Positions 34,303 through 43,329 of a stretch of 64,000 bases of DNA are shown in pieces. The DNA comes from Verrucomicrobiaceae bacterium E54. Its GTDB lineage: Bacteria > Verrucomicrobiota > Verrucomicrobiia > Verrucomicrobiales > Akkermansiaceae. The notes under the pieces were generated by a model. The model was not told the DNA's origin, did no database searches, and saw nothing but the letters and a program-made list of their open reading frames with translations. Made by a program: the position numbers and the translations under genes. Positions within the stretch are counted from its first letter, which is position 1, and the number at the start of each line of letters is the position of its first letter. The DNA is taken from NCBI GenBank assembly GCA_022548915.1, contig JAKZES010000018.1:32693-96692 (forward strand), written 5' to 3'.

Positions 34303-35604
34303 ATGGCGGAAATGAGCGACCGGGTGGTGATTGTGGGCGGCGGAGTGATCGGGCTTTGCTCGGCGTACTATGCCCTGCGCGCCGGGCTGCCGGTGACCGT
34401 CGTCGAGCGGGACGAGCACCGCGAGGCAAACTGCTCGGTGGGCAATGCAGGCATGGTCGTGCCCAGCCACTTCGTGCCGCTGGCGGCGCCCGGAATGATT
34501 GCAAAAGGCCTGCGGTGGATGTTCAGCCGGGAGAGCCCGTTCTACGTGCGGCCGCGGCCGAGTCCGGAACTCATCCGCTGGGGCTGGATCTTCCACAGGT
34601 GCTCGACGCAGCGCCACGTGGAGGCGAGTCGCGACTTGTTGCGCGACCTGAACCTCGAGAGCCGGCGGCTCTTTCATGAACTCGCGGAGGACGGGGACTT
34701 CGGGTTGGTCGACCGCGGGCTTCTGATGCTTTGTGACACGCAGAAGGGCCTCGAGGAGGAGGCGGAACTTGCCGGACAGGCCGCGGAGATCGGCATCGAG
34801 GCGGAGGTGGTGGATGCCGCCGGAGCGGCGGCCCTCGATCCTGCGGTGGCGATGGAGATTGCCGGTGCCGTACACTACCGGCAGGACTGCCATCTCCACC
34901 CCGCCCGCTTGATGGCACTGCTGCGCCGGCGGGTGGTCGAAATGGGCGGTCGGATCGAGTATGGCTGCCCGATCGATGAGCTGCTGTTTTCCGGCGGGAG
35001 ACTGGCTGCCGTTGCCGGGGGTGGCCGCCGGCACGAAGGCGGACGATTCGTCTTCGCCGGTGGATCATGGACAGGCCTCCTGCTGAAAAAACTCGGCCTC
35101 CGCCTGCCCCTGCAACCGGGCAAGGGCTACTCGCTGACTCTCGGCAATCCACCCGAGCTTCCCGGGCTTTGCTCGATCTTCTCCGAGGCGAAAGTGGCGG
35201 TCACTCCGATGGGTGGCGGACTGCGCTTCGCCGGCACGATGGAGGTCGGCGGCCTGAACCTGAAAATCGATCCCGCAAGGGTGCACGGCATCATCAAGTC
35301 CGTGCCGAGATATTTTCCGGCATTCTCGGAGAGTGACTTCGAGGGAATCGCCCCGTGGGCGGGGCTGCGGCCGGTGTCGCCGGACGGCATCCCCTACCTG
35401 GGCCGGGTCGAGGGTCTCGACAACCTCGTGGTGGCCACCGGTCACGCGATGATGGGGCTCAGTCTCGGCCCCGTCAGCGGTCGTTTGGTGGCCGACCTGC
35501 TCGTGGGAGCGGAGCCCTTCCGTCCGATTGAAAAGCTGGCCGTGGGGCGCTTCGGCGACCGGGTCAGGAAGCGTCCATCCGCTTCCGATAGGCCAGCGGG
35601 CTGA
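34303..35604 (+). CDS. FAD-dependent D-amino-acid (D-hydroxyproline) dehydrogenase
   Basis: 433 aa from ATG 34303. The N-terminus RVVIVGGGVIGLCSAYYALRAGLPVTVVER is the FAD-binding GxGxxG fold of DadA/D-amino-acid oxidases. GNAGMVVPSHFVPLAAPGM matches the DadA-like subgroup, and WAGLRPVSPDGIPYLGRVEGLDNLVVATGHAMMGLSLGP is the C-terminal FAD segment. The neighbouring 4-hydroxyproline epimerase and alpha-ketoglutaric semialdehyde dehydrogenase indicate oxidation of cis-4-hydroxy-D-proline to pyrroline-4-hydroxy-2-carboxylate. It overlaps the opposing regulator by 41 nt at the 3' ends. Confidence 0.9.
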   Translation: MAEMSDRVVIVGGGVIGLCSAYYALRAGLPVTVVERDEHREANCSVGNAGMVVPSHFVPLAAPGMIAKGLRWMFSRESPFYVRPRPSPELIRWGWIFHRCSTQRHVEASRDLLRDLNLESRRLFHELAEDGDFGLVDRGLLMLCDTQKGLEEEAELAGQAAEIGIEAEVVDAAGAAALDPAVAMEIAGAVHYRQDCHLHPARLMALLRRRVVEMGGRIEYGCPIDELLFSGGRLAAVAGGGRRHEGGRFVFAGGSWTGLLLKKLGLRLPLQPGKGYSLTLGNPPELPGLCSIFSEAKVAVTPMGGGLRFAGTMEVGGLNLKIDPARVHGIIKSVPRYFPAFSESDFEGIAPWAGLRPVSPDGIPYLGRVEGLDNLVVATGHAMMGLSLGPVSGRLVADLLVGAEPFRPIEKLAVGRFGDRVRKRPSASDRPAG

Positions 35605-36322
35605 CGCCGACGGCCTGCTTGAACTGCCGCGAAAACGCCGACTGGTCGGAGTAGCCGCAGGCGAGGGCGACCTGGGCCACCGGCTCGGTGGTCCGGGCGA
35701 GTTGCTCGCAGGCGGAGTCGATCCGGACTTTCACCAGATACTGTCCGGCGGTGACGTGGAACAGCGAGCGGATGCGCTGGTCGAACTGATAGACCGACAG
35801 CCCGGACATCTCGGCGAGTTGCGGGAGTCGCAGCGGCTGGTCGTAGTGATGGTGGATGTAGTCGATCGTCTTCGAAAGCGCATCGAAGCTGCGCGCCTTG
35901 TCGTCGGGAGCGTTGATGTCGCGCGAGCAGCCACAGAGGCCGATCACGCTCCCGTCCTTGCCGCGGATCGGCTCCTTGTAGGTGAGGCACCACCCGCGGT
36001 GGCCGCCCGGGTACAGGTGCAGTTCCAGGCGGTCGTGGAAGCCGACCCCGGTGCGGAGGATCTCCTTGTCCTGCTCGAGGAAGGCCTCGGCCAGCGGGGC
36101 GGGAAAGAGTTCGGTGACGGTCTTGCCGATGGCGGAGTACTTGTCGGGAATTCCGCAGCGCGAGGCGAAGGTCTCGTTCACCGCGACGTAGCGGAAGGCG
36201 CTGTCCTTCACGAAGACGAGAATGTCCGAGATGTTGTCGAACAGGTCGGCGACCGGCAGCAATCCGTCGATGGATTCCCCGAAGCGGTTGCGGAAGATGG
36301 CGGCGGCTTTCTGAAGTTCCAT
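35564..36322 (-). CDS. PAS-domain AraC-family regulator of the hydroxyproline cluster
   Basis: 252 aa. Residues ~20-130 are a PAS domain (LFDNISDILVFVKDSAFRYVAVNETFASRCG; GLCGCSRDINAP). Residues ~145-250 are the AraC DNA-binding domain (PLRLPQLAEMSGLSVYQFDQRIRSLF; VAQVALACGYSDQSAFSRQFKQAVGVSPLAYRKR). It is divergent from the epimerase gene and convergent on the dehydrogenase gene, so it probably controls both. The inducer is likely hydroxyproline or a metabolite, an inference from location. Confidence 0.88.
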   Translation of the reverse strand: MELQKAAAIFRNRFGESIDGLLPVADLFDNISDILVFVKDSAFRYVAVNETFASRCGIPDKYSAIGKTVTELFPAPLAEAFLEQDKEILRTGVGFHDRLELHLYPGGHRGWCLTYKEPIRGKDGSVIGLCGCSRDINAPDDKARSFDALSKTIDYIHHHYDQPLRLPQLAEMSGLSVYQFDQRIRSLFHVTAGQYLVKVRIDSACEQLARTTEPVAQVALACGYSDQSAFSRQFKQAVGVSPLAYRKRMDAS

Positions 36323-36413
36323 GGCTCCGACTTGGGCCGTTCTAGGGAGATTTACGGGTGGCTGCTAGCGGTTTTCACAATACCGACCGGATATGACACG
36401 GTTGGCTTTGAGA

Positions 36414-37373
36414 ATGAAGATCATCGATTCCCATACCGGCGGCGAGCCGACCCGGATTGTCATTGATGGAGGTCCGGACCTCGGAGGGGGTCCGCTTGCC
36501 GATCGCGTCCGGCGTTTTCGCGATGAGCACGACCGGATCCGCAGCGCGGTGTGCAACGAACCGCGGGGCCATGACGCGATGGTCGGCGGGCTCCTGTGCG
36601 AGCCCCATGCCCCGGATTGCGTGTGCGGGGTGATTTTCTTCAACAACGTCGCCCCGCTCGGCATGTGCGTCCACGGAACCATCGGCCTGGTGGCGACCCT
36701 TGCGCATCTCGGCCGGATCGGGCCGGGAGAGTGGGGGATCGATACCCCGGTCGGCGTGGTCCGGGCGACGCTCGACGAGGGCGGGCGCGTGACCGTGGCC
36801 AACGTGCCGAGCTACCGCACGGAGAAGGATGTCCTGCTTTCGGTCCCCCATGTGGGCGAGGTGCGTGGCGATGTGGCCTGGGGTGGGAATTGGTTTTTTC
36901 TGATCGAGGACTCCGGACCCCCCGTGAACTTCGGGAATCTCGAGCAGCTCACCTGGTTCGGAGGCTGCGTGCGCGAGGCGCTGCGGACCGAAGGTTTCAC
37001 GGGGGACGACGGTAGCGAGATCGATCATGTGGAGATCTTCGGGCCACCCGGCGATCCGGCGGTGGCCGACGGCAGGAATTTCGTCCTCTGCCCCGGCGGG
37101 GCCTACGATCGGTCGCCCTGCGGCACCGGCACCAGCGCCAAGCTGGCATGCCTGGCCGCCGACGGGAAACTGGCTCCGGGCGAAGTCTGGCGGCAGGCCG
37201 GCATCCTCGATTCGGTGTTCGAGGGATCCTACACACCGCTTGAAGGCGGCCGGATACTGCCCTCGATTTCCGGACGGGCCTGGGTGAACGGAGAGTCGAA
37301 TTATGTGTTCAACGAAAGCGATCCGTTTCGGTATGGTATCCGAACCCAGCCTTCCAACCCCGACGCCTCATGA
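36414..37373 (+). CDS. 4-hydroxyproline 2-epimerase (proline racemase family)
   Basis: 319 aa from ATG 36414 (MKIIDSHTGGEPTR is the usual family start; ATG 36393 adds 7 residues). Both catalytic thiols are present: Cys85 (LGMCVHGTIG) and Cys236 (SPCGTGTSA). Enzymes with two Cys epimerise, whereas Thr/Cys members dehydrate. It converts trans-4-hydroxy-L-proline to cis-4-hydroxy-D-proline, the substrate of the dehydrogenase at 34303. It overlaps the aldehyde dehydrogenase gene by ATGA. Confidence 0.92.
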   Translation: MKIIDSHTGGEPTRIVIDGGPDLGGGPLADRVRRFRDEHDRIRSAVCNEPRGHDAMVGGLLCEPHAPDCVCGVIFFNNVAPLGMCVHGTIGLVATLAHLGRIGPGEWGIDTPVGVVRATLDEGGRVTVANVPSYRTEKDVLLSVPHVGEVRGDVAWGGNWFFLIEDSGPPVNFGNLEQLTWFGGCVREALRTEGFTGDDGSEIDHVEIFGPPGDPAVADGRNFVLCPGGAYDRSPCGTGTSAKLACLAADGKLAPGEVWRQAGILDSVFEGSYTPLEGGRILPSISGRAWVNGESNYVFNESDPFRYGIRTQPSNPDAS

Positions 37374-38944
37374 CCATCGAGCTTCACGGCACCTCCATCA
37401 TCGGCCTCGCGCGCGGCCAAGGCCGCGAGCCGGCCGGCCGGGCGATCAATCCGGCCTCCGGCAACACGCTTGACCCCACCTACTTGGCGGCGACCCCCGA
37501 CGAGGTGGATCGCGCCATCGGCCTGGCGGCGGAGGCCTTTGCGGAATACTCGGCACTCCCGGGCAGGGAGCGGGCCGCGTTCCTGCGGAGGATCGCCGAT
37601 GAGATCGACGCCGTGGTGGACGACATCACGGAGCGGGGTTCGCTCGAAACGGCACTGCCCGAGGCTCGGATGCAGGGCGAGACGGCGCGTACTACCGGCC
37701 AACTCCGGCTCTTTGCCGACCTCATCGAGGAAGGCTCGTGGGTCGATGCCCGGATCGAGCGCGCCCAGCCCGACCGGCAGCCGCTGCCCAAACCCGACAT
37801 CCGGTCGATGCGTCGTCCGCTCGGTCCGGTCGCCGTCTTTTGTGCCAGCAATTTTCCCCTCGCCTTCTCGGTCGCCGGGGGCGACACGGCTTCCGCGCTC
37901 GCCGCGGGATGCCCGGTCATCGTCAAGGCCCACTCGTCCCACCCTGGTCTGGCCGAGATCGTCGGCAGGGCGGTGCTCCGGGCCGCCGAGGCCACCGGCA
38001 TGCCCGAGGGAGTCTTTTCGCTGCTCTATGGCAGTGGCCGCGAGGTGGGCATGGCACTGGTCAAGGATCCCGCGATTCAGGCGGTCGGGTTCACCGGGTC
38101 GAGGGGCGGGGGGCTGGCGCTCATGGAGGCGGCCTCCGGCCGGCCGCAGCCCATCCCGGTCTATGCGGAGATGAGCAGCGTGAATCCCGTGGTCCTGCTG
38201 CCCGGGGCGGTCGACAGCCGTGGCGAGGCGATCGCCGAGGGACTCTTTGCCTCGCTGACTCTCGGAGCGGGCCAATTCTGCACCAATCCCGGCCTGGTCT
38301 TTCTTCCGGACGGGCATGGCGAGGCCTTCCTCGGGAAGCTCAAGGAGTTGGTCGAAATCGCGCCTTCGGCGGTCATGCTGAACGACGGCATCTGCCAGGC
38401 CTTCAAGACCACGGCGTCCGACTTCGCCGATACGCCGGGCGTGGAAACCATCGCCCACAGCTTCACCAAGCAGGTCGAGCATCGGGCCGTGCCGGTGGTG
38501 TTTTCGGTGAATGTCCGGCGTTTCCTTGAGGATGCCGACCTTCACGGCGAGATGTTCGGTCCCGGGATGCTGATTGTCCGCGGCTCACTGGAGGAGATCG
38601 AGGCCACGATTCCGGAGCTGGAAGGCCAGCTCACCGCCACGATCCACGGCGAAGACGCCGAACTCGCGGCCAATGCCTCGCTCATCGAAGCCCTCGAGCG
38701 CCGTGCCGGCCGGCTCATCGTCAACGGCTTCCCGACCGGGGTCGAGGTCTGCCACAGCATGGTCCACGGCGGCCCGTTCCCGGCGACCTCCGATGGACGT
38801 AGTACCTCGGTCGGCACCATGGCGATCGAGCGGTTTTGTCGCTCGGTCTCCTGGCAGGGCTTCCCGCAGGACCTCCTGCCGCCCGAACTCCGCGACGACA
38901 ACCCGCTCGGGATCTCCCGCCTCGAGGACGGCAAGCGGGTGTAG
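37370..38944 (+). CDS. Alpha-ketoglutaric semialdehyde dehydrogenase (NADP+ aldehyde dehydrogenase)
   Basis: 524 aa. It has the aldehyde dehydrogenase fold with Cys304 (LGAGQFCTNPGLV) and general base Glu267 (VYAEMSSVNPV); the coenzyme motif is FTGSRGGG. GVEVCHSMVHGGPFPATSDGRSTSVG is typical of the 2,5-dioxovalerate (KGSA) subfamily. It oxidises alpha-ketoglutarate semialdehyde to 2-oxoglutarate, the last step of hydroxyproline breakdown. It is coupled to the epimerase (4-nt overlap) and followed by a terminator at 38973. Confidence 0.92.
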   Translation: MTIELHGTSIIGLARGQGREPAGRAINPASGNTLDPTYLAATPDEVDRAIGLAAEAFAEYSALPGRERAAFLRRIADEIDAVVDDITERGSLETALPEARMQGETARTTGQLRLFADLIEEGSWVDARIERAQPDRQPLPKPDIRSMRRPLGPVAVFCASNFPLAFSVAGGDTASALAAGCPVIVKAHSSHPGLAEIVGRAVLRAAEATGMPEGVFSLLYGSGREVGMALVKDPAIQAVGFTGSRGGGLALMEAASGRPQPIPVYAEMSSVNPVVLLPGAVDSRGEAIAEGLFASLTLGAGQFCTNPGLVFLPDGHGEAFLGKLKELVEIAPSAVMLNDGICQAFKTTASDFADTPGVETIAHSFTKQVEHRAVPVVFSVNVRRFLEDADLHGEMFGPGMLIVRGSLEEIEATIPELEGQLTATIHGEDAELAANASLIEALERRAGRLIVNGFPTGVEVCHSMVHGGPFPATSDGRSTSVGTMAIERFCRSVSWQGFPQDLLPPELRDDNPLGISRLEDGKRV

Positions 38945-38949
38945 GGTCG

Positions 38950-38969
38950 CGCGAAGCTCCTGCTTTGCG
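38950..38969. repeat. Short hairpin related to the GGA-loop palindromes
   Basis: CGCGAAGC-TCCT-GCTTTGCG, an 8-bp stem with one G-T pair. Its wording is close to CGCAAAGC-GGA-GCTTTGCG at 403-421. It lies just before the terminator at 38973. Confidence 0.45.
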
Positions 38970-38972
38970 AGT

Positions 38973-39005
38973 GACCGCCACTGCTCCCGCAGTGGCGGTC
39001 GTTTT
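38973..39005 (+). terminator. Rho-independent terminator
   Basis: GACCGCCACTG (38973-38983), CTCCCG loop, CAGTGGCGGTC (38990-39000), then GTTTTC. A perfect 11-bp stem ends the epimerase/aldehyde dehydrogenase transcript. Confidence 0.88.
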
Positions 39006-39009
39006 CGGA

Positions 39010-39729
39010 TCAGGCGCGCCGCTTCCTCCGAAGAATACCGCACCCGGCCGCCGCAGCCAGCAGCAGCACACCGGTGGTCGGCTCCGGGACCGGGGTCAGG
39101 GTGACATACGGTCGGGTGGACGCACCCTCAATCTCGGTGGTCGAGGTCGGCCCGTAGAGCGAAAGGAGCCGGTTTACATCCTGAGTCTGGGCGAACGTCG
39201 GGATGCTGAACACCGAGTAGCTGTATCCTTTCGCGAGGTCCGACTCGATGGCGGTGCCCAGGTCGATGAAATTCCAGCCGGGAACGAACGCCGCGGTGCT
39301 CGCCACCACGGTGTCCCCGGCGAGTTGTTGGATGGCATCGCCCGTCGGTGTCGTGCCTTGCGTCGCGAGGTGATACAGGGAGGATGGGGTGCCGGGGGTG
39401 TTGTTGAGGGTCACGTAGAAGGCAAGCACCGCCGTTCCCTCGAACGATGACGGCACGCTCGTGAGATCGACTTGGAAGTAGAGGCGCTTCTCTTTCCAAG
39501 AGCGACTGGATCCGCCGTAGAATTGGTAGTCTCGCTGCACATGCACCATCCCCGACCCGTCGCTGTAGGAAAAGCCATCGTCGGTGCTGGATCCTCCCAG
39601 CCAAGTGGACTTCTGGTACCAGTAGTATCCCATCTGGGTGGGCTGGAAGTCGATCATGGTGGCCGCGCTGGAGATGGGGACGGTCATGAAGATCAGCGAG
39701 ACCATCGCCGGGAGGAGACGGATTTTCAT
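39010..39729 (-). CDS. PEP-CTERM sorting domain protein
   Basis: 239 aa from ATG 39729 (ATGs at 39735 and 39738 are alternatives). The signal peptide ends near SSAAT. A DNRLRE-like beta-sandwich domain (RLYFQVDLTSVPSSFEGTAVLAFYVTLNN; RPYVTLTPV) is followed by the sorting signal VPEPTTGVLLLAAAAGCGIL and RRKRR. It is exported and processed by an exosortase. Monocistronic. Confidence 0.88.
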   Translation of the reverse strand: MKIRLLPAMVSLIFMTVPISSAATMIDFQPTQMGYYWYQKSTWLGGSSTDDGFSYSDGSGMVHVQRDYQFYGGSSRSWKEKRLYFQVDLTSVPSSFEGTAVLAFYVTLNNTPGTPSSLYHLATQGTTPTGDAIQQLAGDTVVASTAAFVPGWNFIDLGTAIESDLAKGYSYSVFSIPTFAQTQDVNRLLSLYGPTSTTEIEGASTRPYVTLTPVPEPTTGVLLLAAAAGCGILRRKRRA

Positions 39730-39777
39730 GGCCATCATCCTAGGTCCGTGGACCTGGAAAAGACAACGGGTCGAGCT

Positions 39778-40038
39778 CTACTCAGGGTAGGGATCCAATT
39801 GGCGCTGGTGGGAACAATTCTCGGAATTCTCGCACATCAGGTAGCCGATCGACATGCCGGTCATTTCCCTCAGCAGCAGCAGCAGTCGCGGGGTGGGCAG
39901 GCGAGCGCCGGTCTCCCAGTGGCCCCAGGTCGACGCGGCGACTCCCAGTTTTCTGGCTGCTCCTTCCTGCGACAGACCCTGGCGCAACCTCCAATCGCGC
40001 AGATGCCGGCCGAGATGGATCTCGTTGCGTGGAATCAC
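39778..40038 (-). CDS. XRE-family helix-turn-helix regulator
   Basis: 86 aa. LGRHLRDWRLRQGLSQEGAARKLGVAASTWGHWETGARLPTP (split here: HTH residues 9-50) is a Cro/CI-type HTH. The C-terminus (CENSENCSHQRQ) has two Cys. It is divergent from hisC (129-bp gap). Target unknown. Confidence 0.88.
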   Translation of the reverse strand: MIPRNEIHLGRHLRDWRLRQGLSQEGAARKLGVAASTWGHWETGARLPTPRLLLLLREMTGMSIGYLMCENSENCSHQRQLDPYPE

Positions 40039-40167
40039 GCCCGAGGGTAGACCCCGGCACCCCTTTCGGAAAGGTCATTCCGCCTGGGGAAGTCCGCTCT
40101 TCGAGCAGTCTCCACCTCACTCCGCACCCAGCCTTGCGCCACCGCCCGCGCCCGCTAGTTTCCCGGC

Positions 40168-41271
40168 ATGGGGATCACCGCCTATGCCAACCAGTTCGTC
40201 TGCGACCGGCATGCCTATGAACCGGGCAAGCCGATCGAGGACACGGCGCGTGAGCTGGGACTCGATCCAAGGGGCATCATCAAGATGGCCTCGAACGAGA
40301 ATCCGCTCGGCCCGTCGCCGCTGGCCAAGGAGGCGATGCAGGCGGCGCTCGAGAAGGCGCACATCTATCCCGATGGCGGAGGGCTGGCCCTGCGCGGTGC
40401 CATCGCCCGCGAGCTGGATCTGGAAATCGACAACGTCGTGCTCGGCAACGGCAGCAACGAGATCATCGAGCTGCTTTGCCACGCGTTTCTCAATGCGGAG
40501 GCCGAGCTGATCGCCGCCGAGCACGCCTTCGTGGTCTACAAGCTCATGGCGGGGCTTTTCGGCGCCCGCTACGTCGAGGTGCCGGATCCCGGCTTTGTCC
40601 ACGACCTCGAGGCGATGGCGGCGGCCATCACCGACCGGACGCGACTGCTCTTCATCGCCAACCCGAACAATCCCACCGGAACCATGGTCGGGCAGGAGGA
40701 GATCGACCGCTTCATGGCCAAGGCTCCGGAGCACGTGGTCGTGTGTTTCGACGAGGCCTACTTCGAGTTTCTCCGCGAACCACCGGATGTGCTCAAGTAT
40801 GTGCGCGAAGGTCGCAATGTGTGTGTCCTGCGGACCTGCTCGAAGATTCACGGCCTCGCCGCCTTGCGGATCGGCTACGGTCTTGCCGCGCCCGGCGTGG
40901 CGGATCTGCTGCAGAAGGCCCGCCAGCCTTTCAATACGAACGCCCTGGCCCAGGCCGGGGCGCTGGCGGCGCTGGGCGATGCCGATCACATCGCCCGCAC
41001 CCGGCAGCTCAATTTCGAGGGTCTCGAGTGCTTTCACAAGGGATTCCGGAAGCGCGGGCTGAACTTCGTCCCCAGCGTCGCCAATTTCGTCCTGGTCGAG
41101 GTGGGTGACGGCGATGCGGTTTTTTCCGGGATGCTCAAGCGCGGCGTGATTGTCAGGGCGATGCGCACCTACAAGCTGCCGGGATGGATCCGCATCACCA
41201 CCGGCACCGCCGGGCAGAACCAGCGGACGCTCGCGGCGCTCGATGAAGTTCTGGCCGGGATGACCACTTGA
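40168..41271 (+). CDS. hisC: Histidinol-phosphate aminotransferase
   Basis: 367 aa. Class II aminotransferase fold: SNENPLGPSPLA, GNGSNEIIELL, NPNNPTGTM, FDEAYFEF, and PLP Lys226 in RTCSKIHGLAALRIGYG. It transaminates imidazole-acetol phosphate to histidinol phosphate in histidine synthesis. The gene stands alone rather than in a his operon, so related aromatic or other transaminase activity cannot be ruled out. Confidence 0.92.
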   Translation: MGITAYANQFVCDRHAYEPGKPIEDTARELGLDPRGIIKMASNENPLGPSPLAKEAMQAALEKAHIYPDGGGLALRGAIARELDLEIDNVVLGNGSNEIIELLCHAFLNAEAELIAAEHAFVVYKLMAGLFGARYVEVPDPGFVHDLEAMAAAITDRTRLLFIANPNNPTGTMVGQEEIDRFMAKAPEHVVVCFDEAYFEFLREPPDVLKYVREGRNVCVLRTCSKIHGLAALRIGYGLAAPGVADLLQKARQPFNTNALAQAGALAALGDADHIARTRQLNFEGLECFHKGFRKRGLNFVPSVANFVLVEVGDGDAVFSGMLKRGVIVRAMRTYKLPGWIRITTGTAGQNQRTLAALDEVLAGMTT

Positions 41272-41307
41272 GTCCTGACCGGGTTTCCCTACCCTGTCCT
41301 TATCAGC

Positions 41308-43329
41308 ATGCCGCCCGAGCCAGCCAACGACAACCAGCGGGAGTTCCGTTGCATCCATTGCCACGGCAAGATTCTTGTCCCAAGGGATCTTCCACCGACC
41401 ACGGGTCCGTGTCCCCATTGTCAGAAGGAAATCACCTCGCCGGGGCGCGCGCCGGAGCCCGAGTTGGATCCGATTTTCGGGAAGCCTGTCGATGACGACA
41501 CGGTCGGAGCACCGCCCCCGGTTCCCGGCGTCGAGACCACTCGGCAGGATGTGACCGCAGCCGCTGAAGCCGAGCGAAAAGCGGCTGGAGAGGCGGAGCA
41601 AAAAGCCAGGGAGGAAGCCGAGCGCAAGGCCGCCGAGGAGGCCGAGCGAAAGGCCAGGGAGGAAGCCGAACGAACGGCCGCCGAGGAGGCCGAGCGAAAG
41701 GCCAGGGAGGAAGCCGAACGAAAGGCCGCCGAGGAGGCCGAGCGAAAGGCCAGGGAGGAAGCCGAACGAACGGCCGCCGAGGAGGCCGAGCGAAAGGCCA
41801 GAGAGGAAGCCGAACGAAAGGCGGCTGAAGAGGCGGAGCAGAAAGCCCGGGAGGAAGCCGAACGAAAGGCGGCTGAGGAGGCGGAGCGGAAAGCCAAGGA
41901 GGAAGCCGAACGAAAGGCCGCCGCAGAGGCGGAGCGGAAAGCCAGTGAGCAGGCCGAGCAAAAAGCGGCCAAGGAGGAAGCCGAGCAAAAAGCGGCCGAA
42001 GAGGCGGAGCGGAAGGCCAGGGAGGAAGCCGAGCAAAAGGCAAGCGCCCGAGCGGAGCGGCGGGCGGCCGAGGTGGCGGAGCACCAGGCTCATCAAGCTG
42101 CGGAGCGAAAGGAGGCGGAGAGACAGGTTGCCGAGCAGGCCGAGGTTGTGAGGAAGGCGGGAGAGGCGGCCGCGGCGCGGGAGGCGTCCCAGCGGGAGAA
42201 GGACAAGATCGCCATGGGCTTCGCGGACTCGCCCTTGATGGCCGAAGCTCCACCCGCGAAGAAGGTCGCGCCGGAAACCCCGACTGCGGAGCCTCCGGTC
42301 GAGACTTCGGCCGGGGAGGAACTTCCGCCAGCACCGGAAAAATCGCAAAAGGCCCCGGAGCCTTCCCGCAAGCGGCGGTTCCCCGTCGCGGCGGTGCTGG
42401 TTCTGGCCGGTCTGCTGGCGTTGGCCGGCGGCAGCTTTGTGGTGGTGAAGAACCTCCAGGCGAACAGGGCGCTGCCTCCGCCTGCGGTGGGTCCGAATGA
42501 CGCCGTGCTACGGGAAAAGCAGTACTTGGAGAAGGGTTGGGAGGAGGATGCCTACGGGACCCTGGCCCGGTTCCTGGAAGCGAGGCGCCCTCCCGGCAAG
42601 GCCGCGTACTCGATCAACGGCAGCTCGTTGCTGGGCGAAATGGAGTCCTTTTATCAGAGTGCGGCCATCGACGACTCGGACACGCCGGCCGAGGCGTTTT
42701 CGGTGTTTCCACTTTCCATGGAGGATCGGGAGCGGGGCATCTTCATGCTGGTCTTCGATCAACCGCCGGTCTTCGAAATCGACGAGTTCTTCGCACCTCT
42801 GGCCCCCCTCGACGTCCAGTACAAGCTCCGCGAGCCGGACATGCTTCTGGCGACGGTCGCGCGCTCTTCGAATTTTGCGGCCGAGCCGCTCAAGGTTCAG
42901 GCGATTTTCAAGCGCACCGCCGAGGGCCTGCGGCTCGACTGGGAGACCTTCGTCCAGACCAAGCACCGGACGCTGCGCGACTTCCTGGAACTGCCGGTCG
43001 CCGGGCGGGAAGAAGTCTTCCGGGTGATCATCAGCGAGACGGTGCCGGAGAGGCGCAGCGCCCCGGCCGGCCACAGGACGTATCTGGTCAGCGACCCGGC
43101 GCACCGCAGCGAGGATTCGGCGAGGATCAACGTGCCGGTGGACTCCGAAGTCGGCCGCGCGCTCTCCATCCTGAACTGGCGGGGAACCCCGGACGGCCGC
43201 GCCATTTCCAAAACCGCGACGCTCAAGCTCCGCTGGACGCGTGAGGAAATCCCGCGTCTCGAGCTCAGCAAGTTCATTTGCTGGGAGTTCCTCGGCGTGG
43301 GTGGCGAAGCGGTCGATCCATCGGAGTGA
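41308..43329 (+). CDS. Zinc-ribbon protein with TolA-like repeat coiled coil and single TM
   Basis: 673 aa. N-terminal zinc ribbon (CIHCHG...CPHC), a ~165-residue run of Ala/Glu/Lys/Arg heptad-like repeats (about residues 86-255), a Pro/Ala linker, one TM (FPVAAVLVLAGLLALAGGSFVVV, near 358-380), and a C-terminal extracytoplasmic domain of about 290 residues (LEKGWEEDAYGTLARFLEARRP onward) with no family I recognise. The repeats resemble TolA and other envelope-spanning rods, but here they precede the TM and would be cytoplasmic. Its stop overlaps the mnmE start (TGATG). Confidence 0.78.
   Translation: MPPEPANDNQREFRCIHCHGKILVPRDLPPTTGPCPHCQKEITSPGRAPEPELDPIFGKPVDDDTVGAPPPVPGVETTRQDVTAAAEAERKAAGEAEQKAREEAERKAAEEAERKAREEAERTAAEEAERKAREEAERKAAEEAERKAREEAERTAAEEAERKAREEAERKAAEEAEQKAREEAERKAAEEAERKAKEEAERKAAAEAERKASEQAEQKAAKEEAEQKAAEEAERKAREEAEQKASARAERRAAEVAEHQAHQAAERKEAERQVAEQAEVVRKAGEAAAAREASQREKDKIAMGFADSPLMAEAPPAKKVAPETPTAEPPVETSAGEELPPAPEKSQKAPEPSRKRRFPVAAVLVLAGLLALAGGSFVVVKNLQANRALPPPAVGPNDAVLREKQYLEKGWEEDAYGTLARFLEARRPPGKAAYSINGSSLLGEMESFYQSAAIDDSDTPAEAFSVFPLSMEDRERGIFMLVFDQPPVFEIDEFFAPLAPLDVQYKLREPDMLLATVARSSNFAAEPLKVQAIFKRTAEGLRLDWETFVQTKHRTLRDFLELPVAGREEVFRVIISETVPERRSAPAGHRTYLVSDPAHRSEDSARINVPVDSEVGRALSILNWRGTPDGRAISKTATLKLRWTREEIPRLELSKFICWEFLGVGGEAVDPSE
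41566..42070 (+). repeat. In-gene tandem repeats encoding AERKAREEAERTAAEE-type units
   Basis: Near-identical 48-nt units (two 24-nt halves) repeat across this stretch. For example the block GAAGCCGAACGAAAGGC recurs many times. The encoded protein is an Ala/Glu/Arg/Lys coiled coil. The DNA-level identity indicates recent expansion and possible length variation between strains. Confidence 0.8.
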
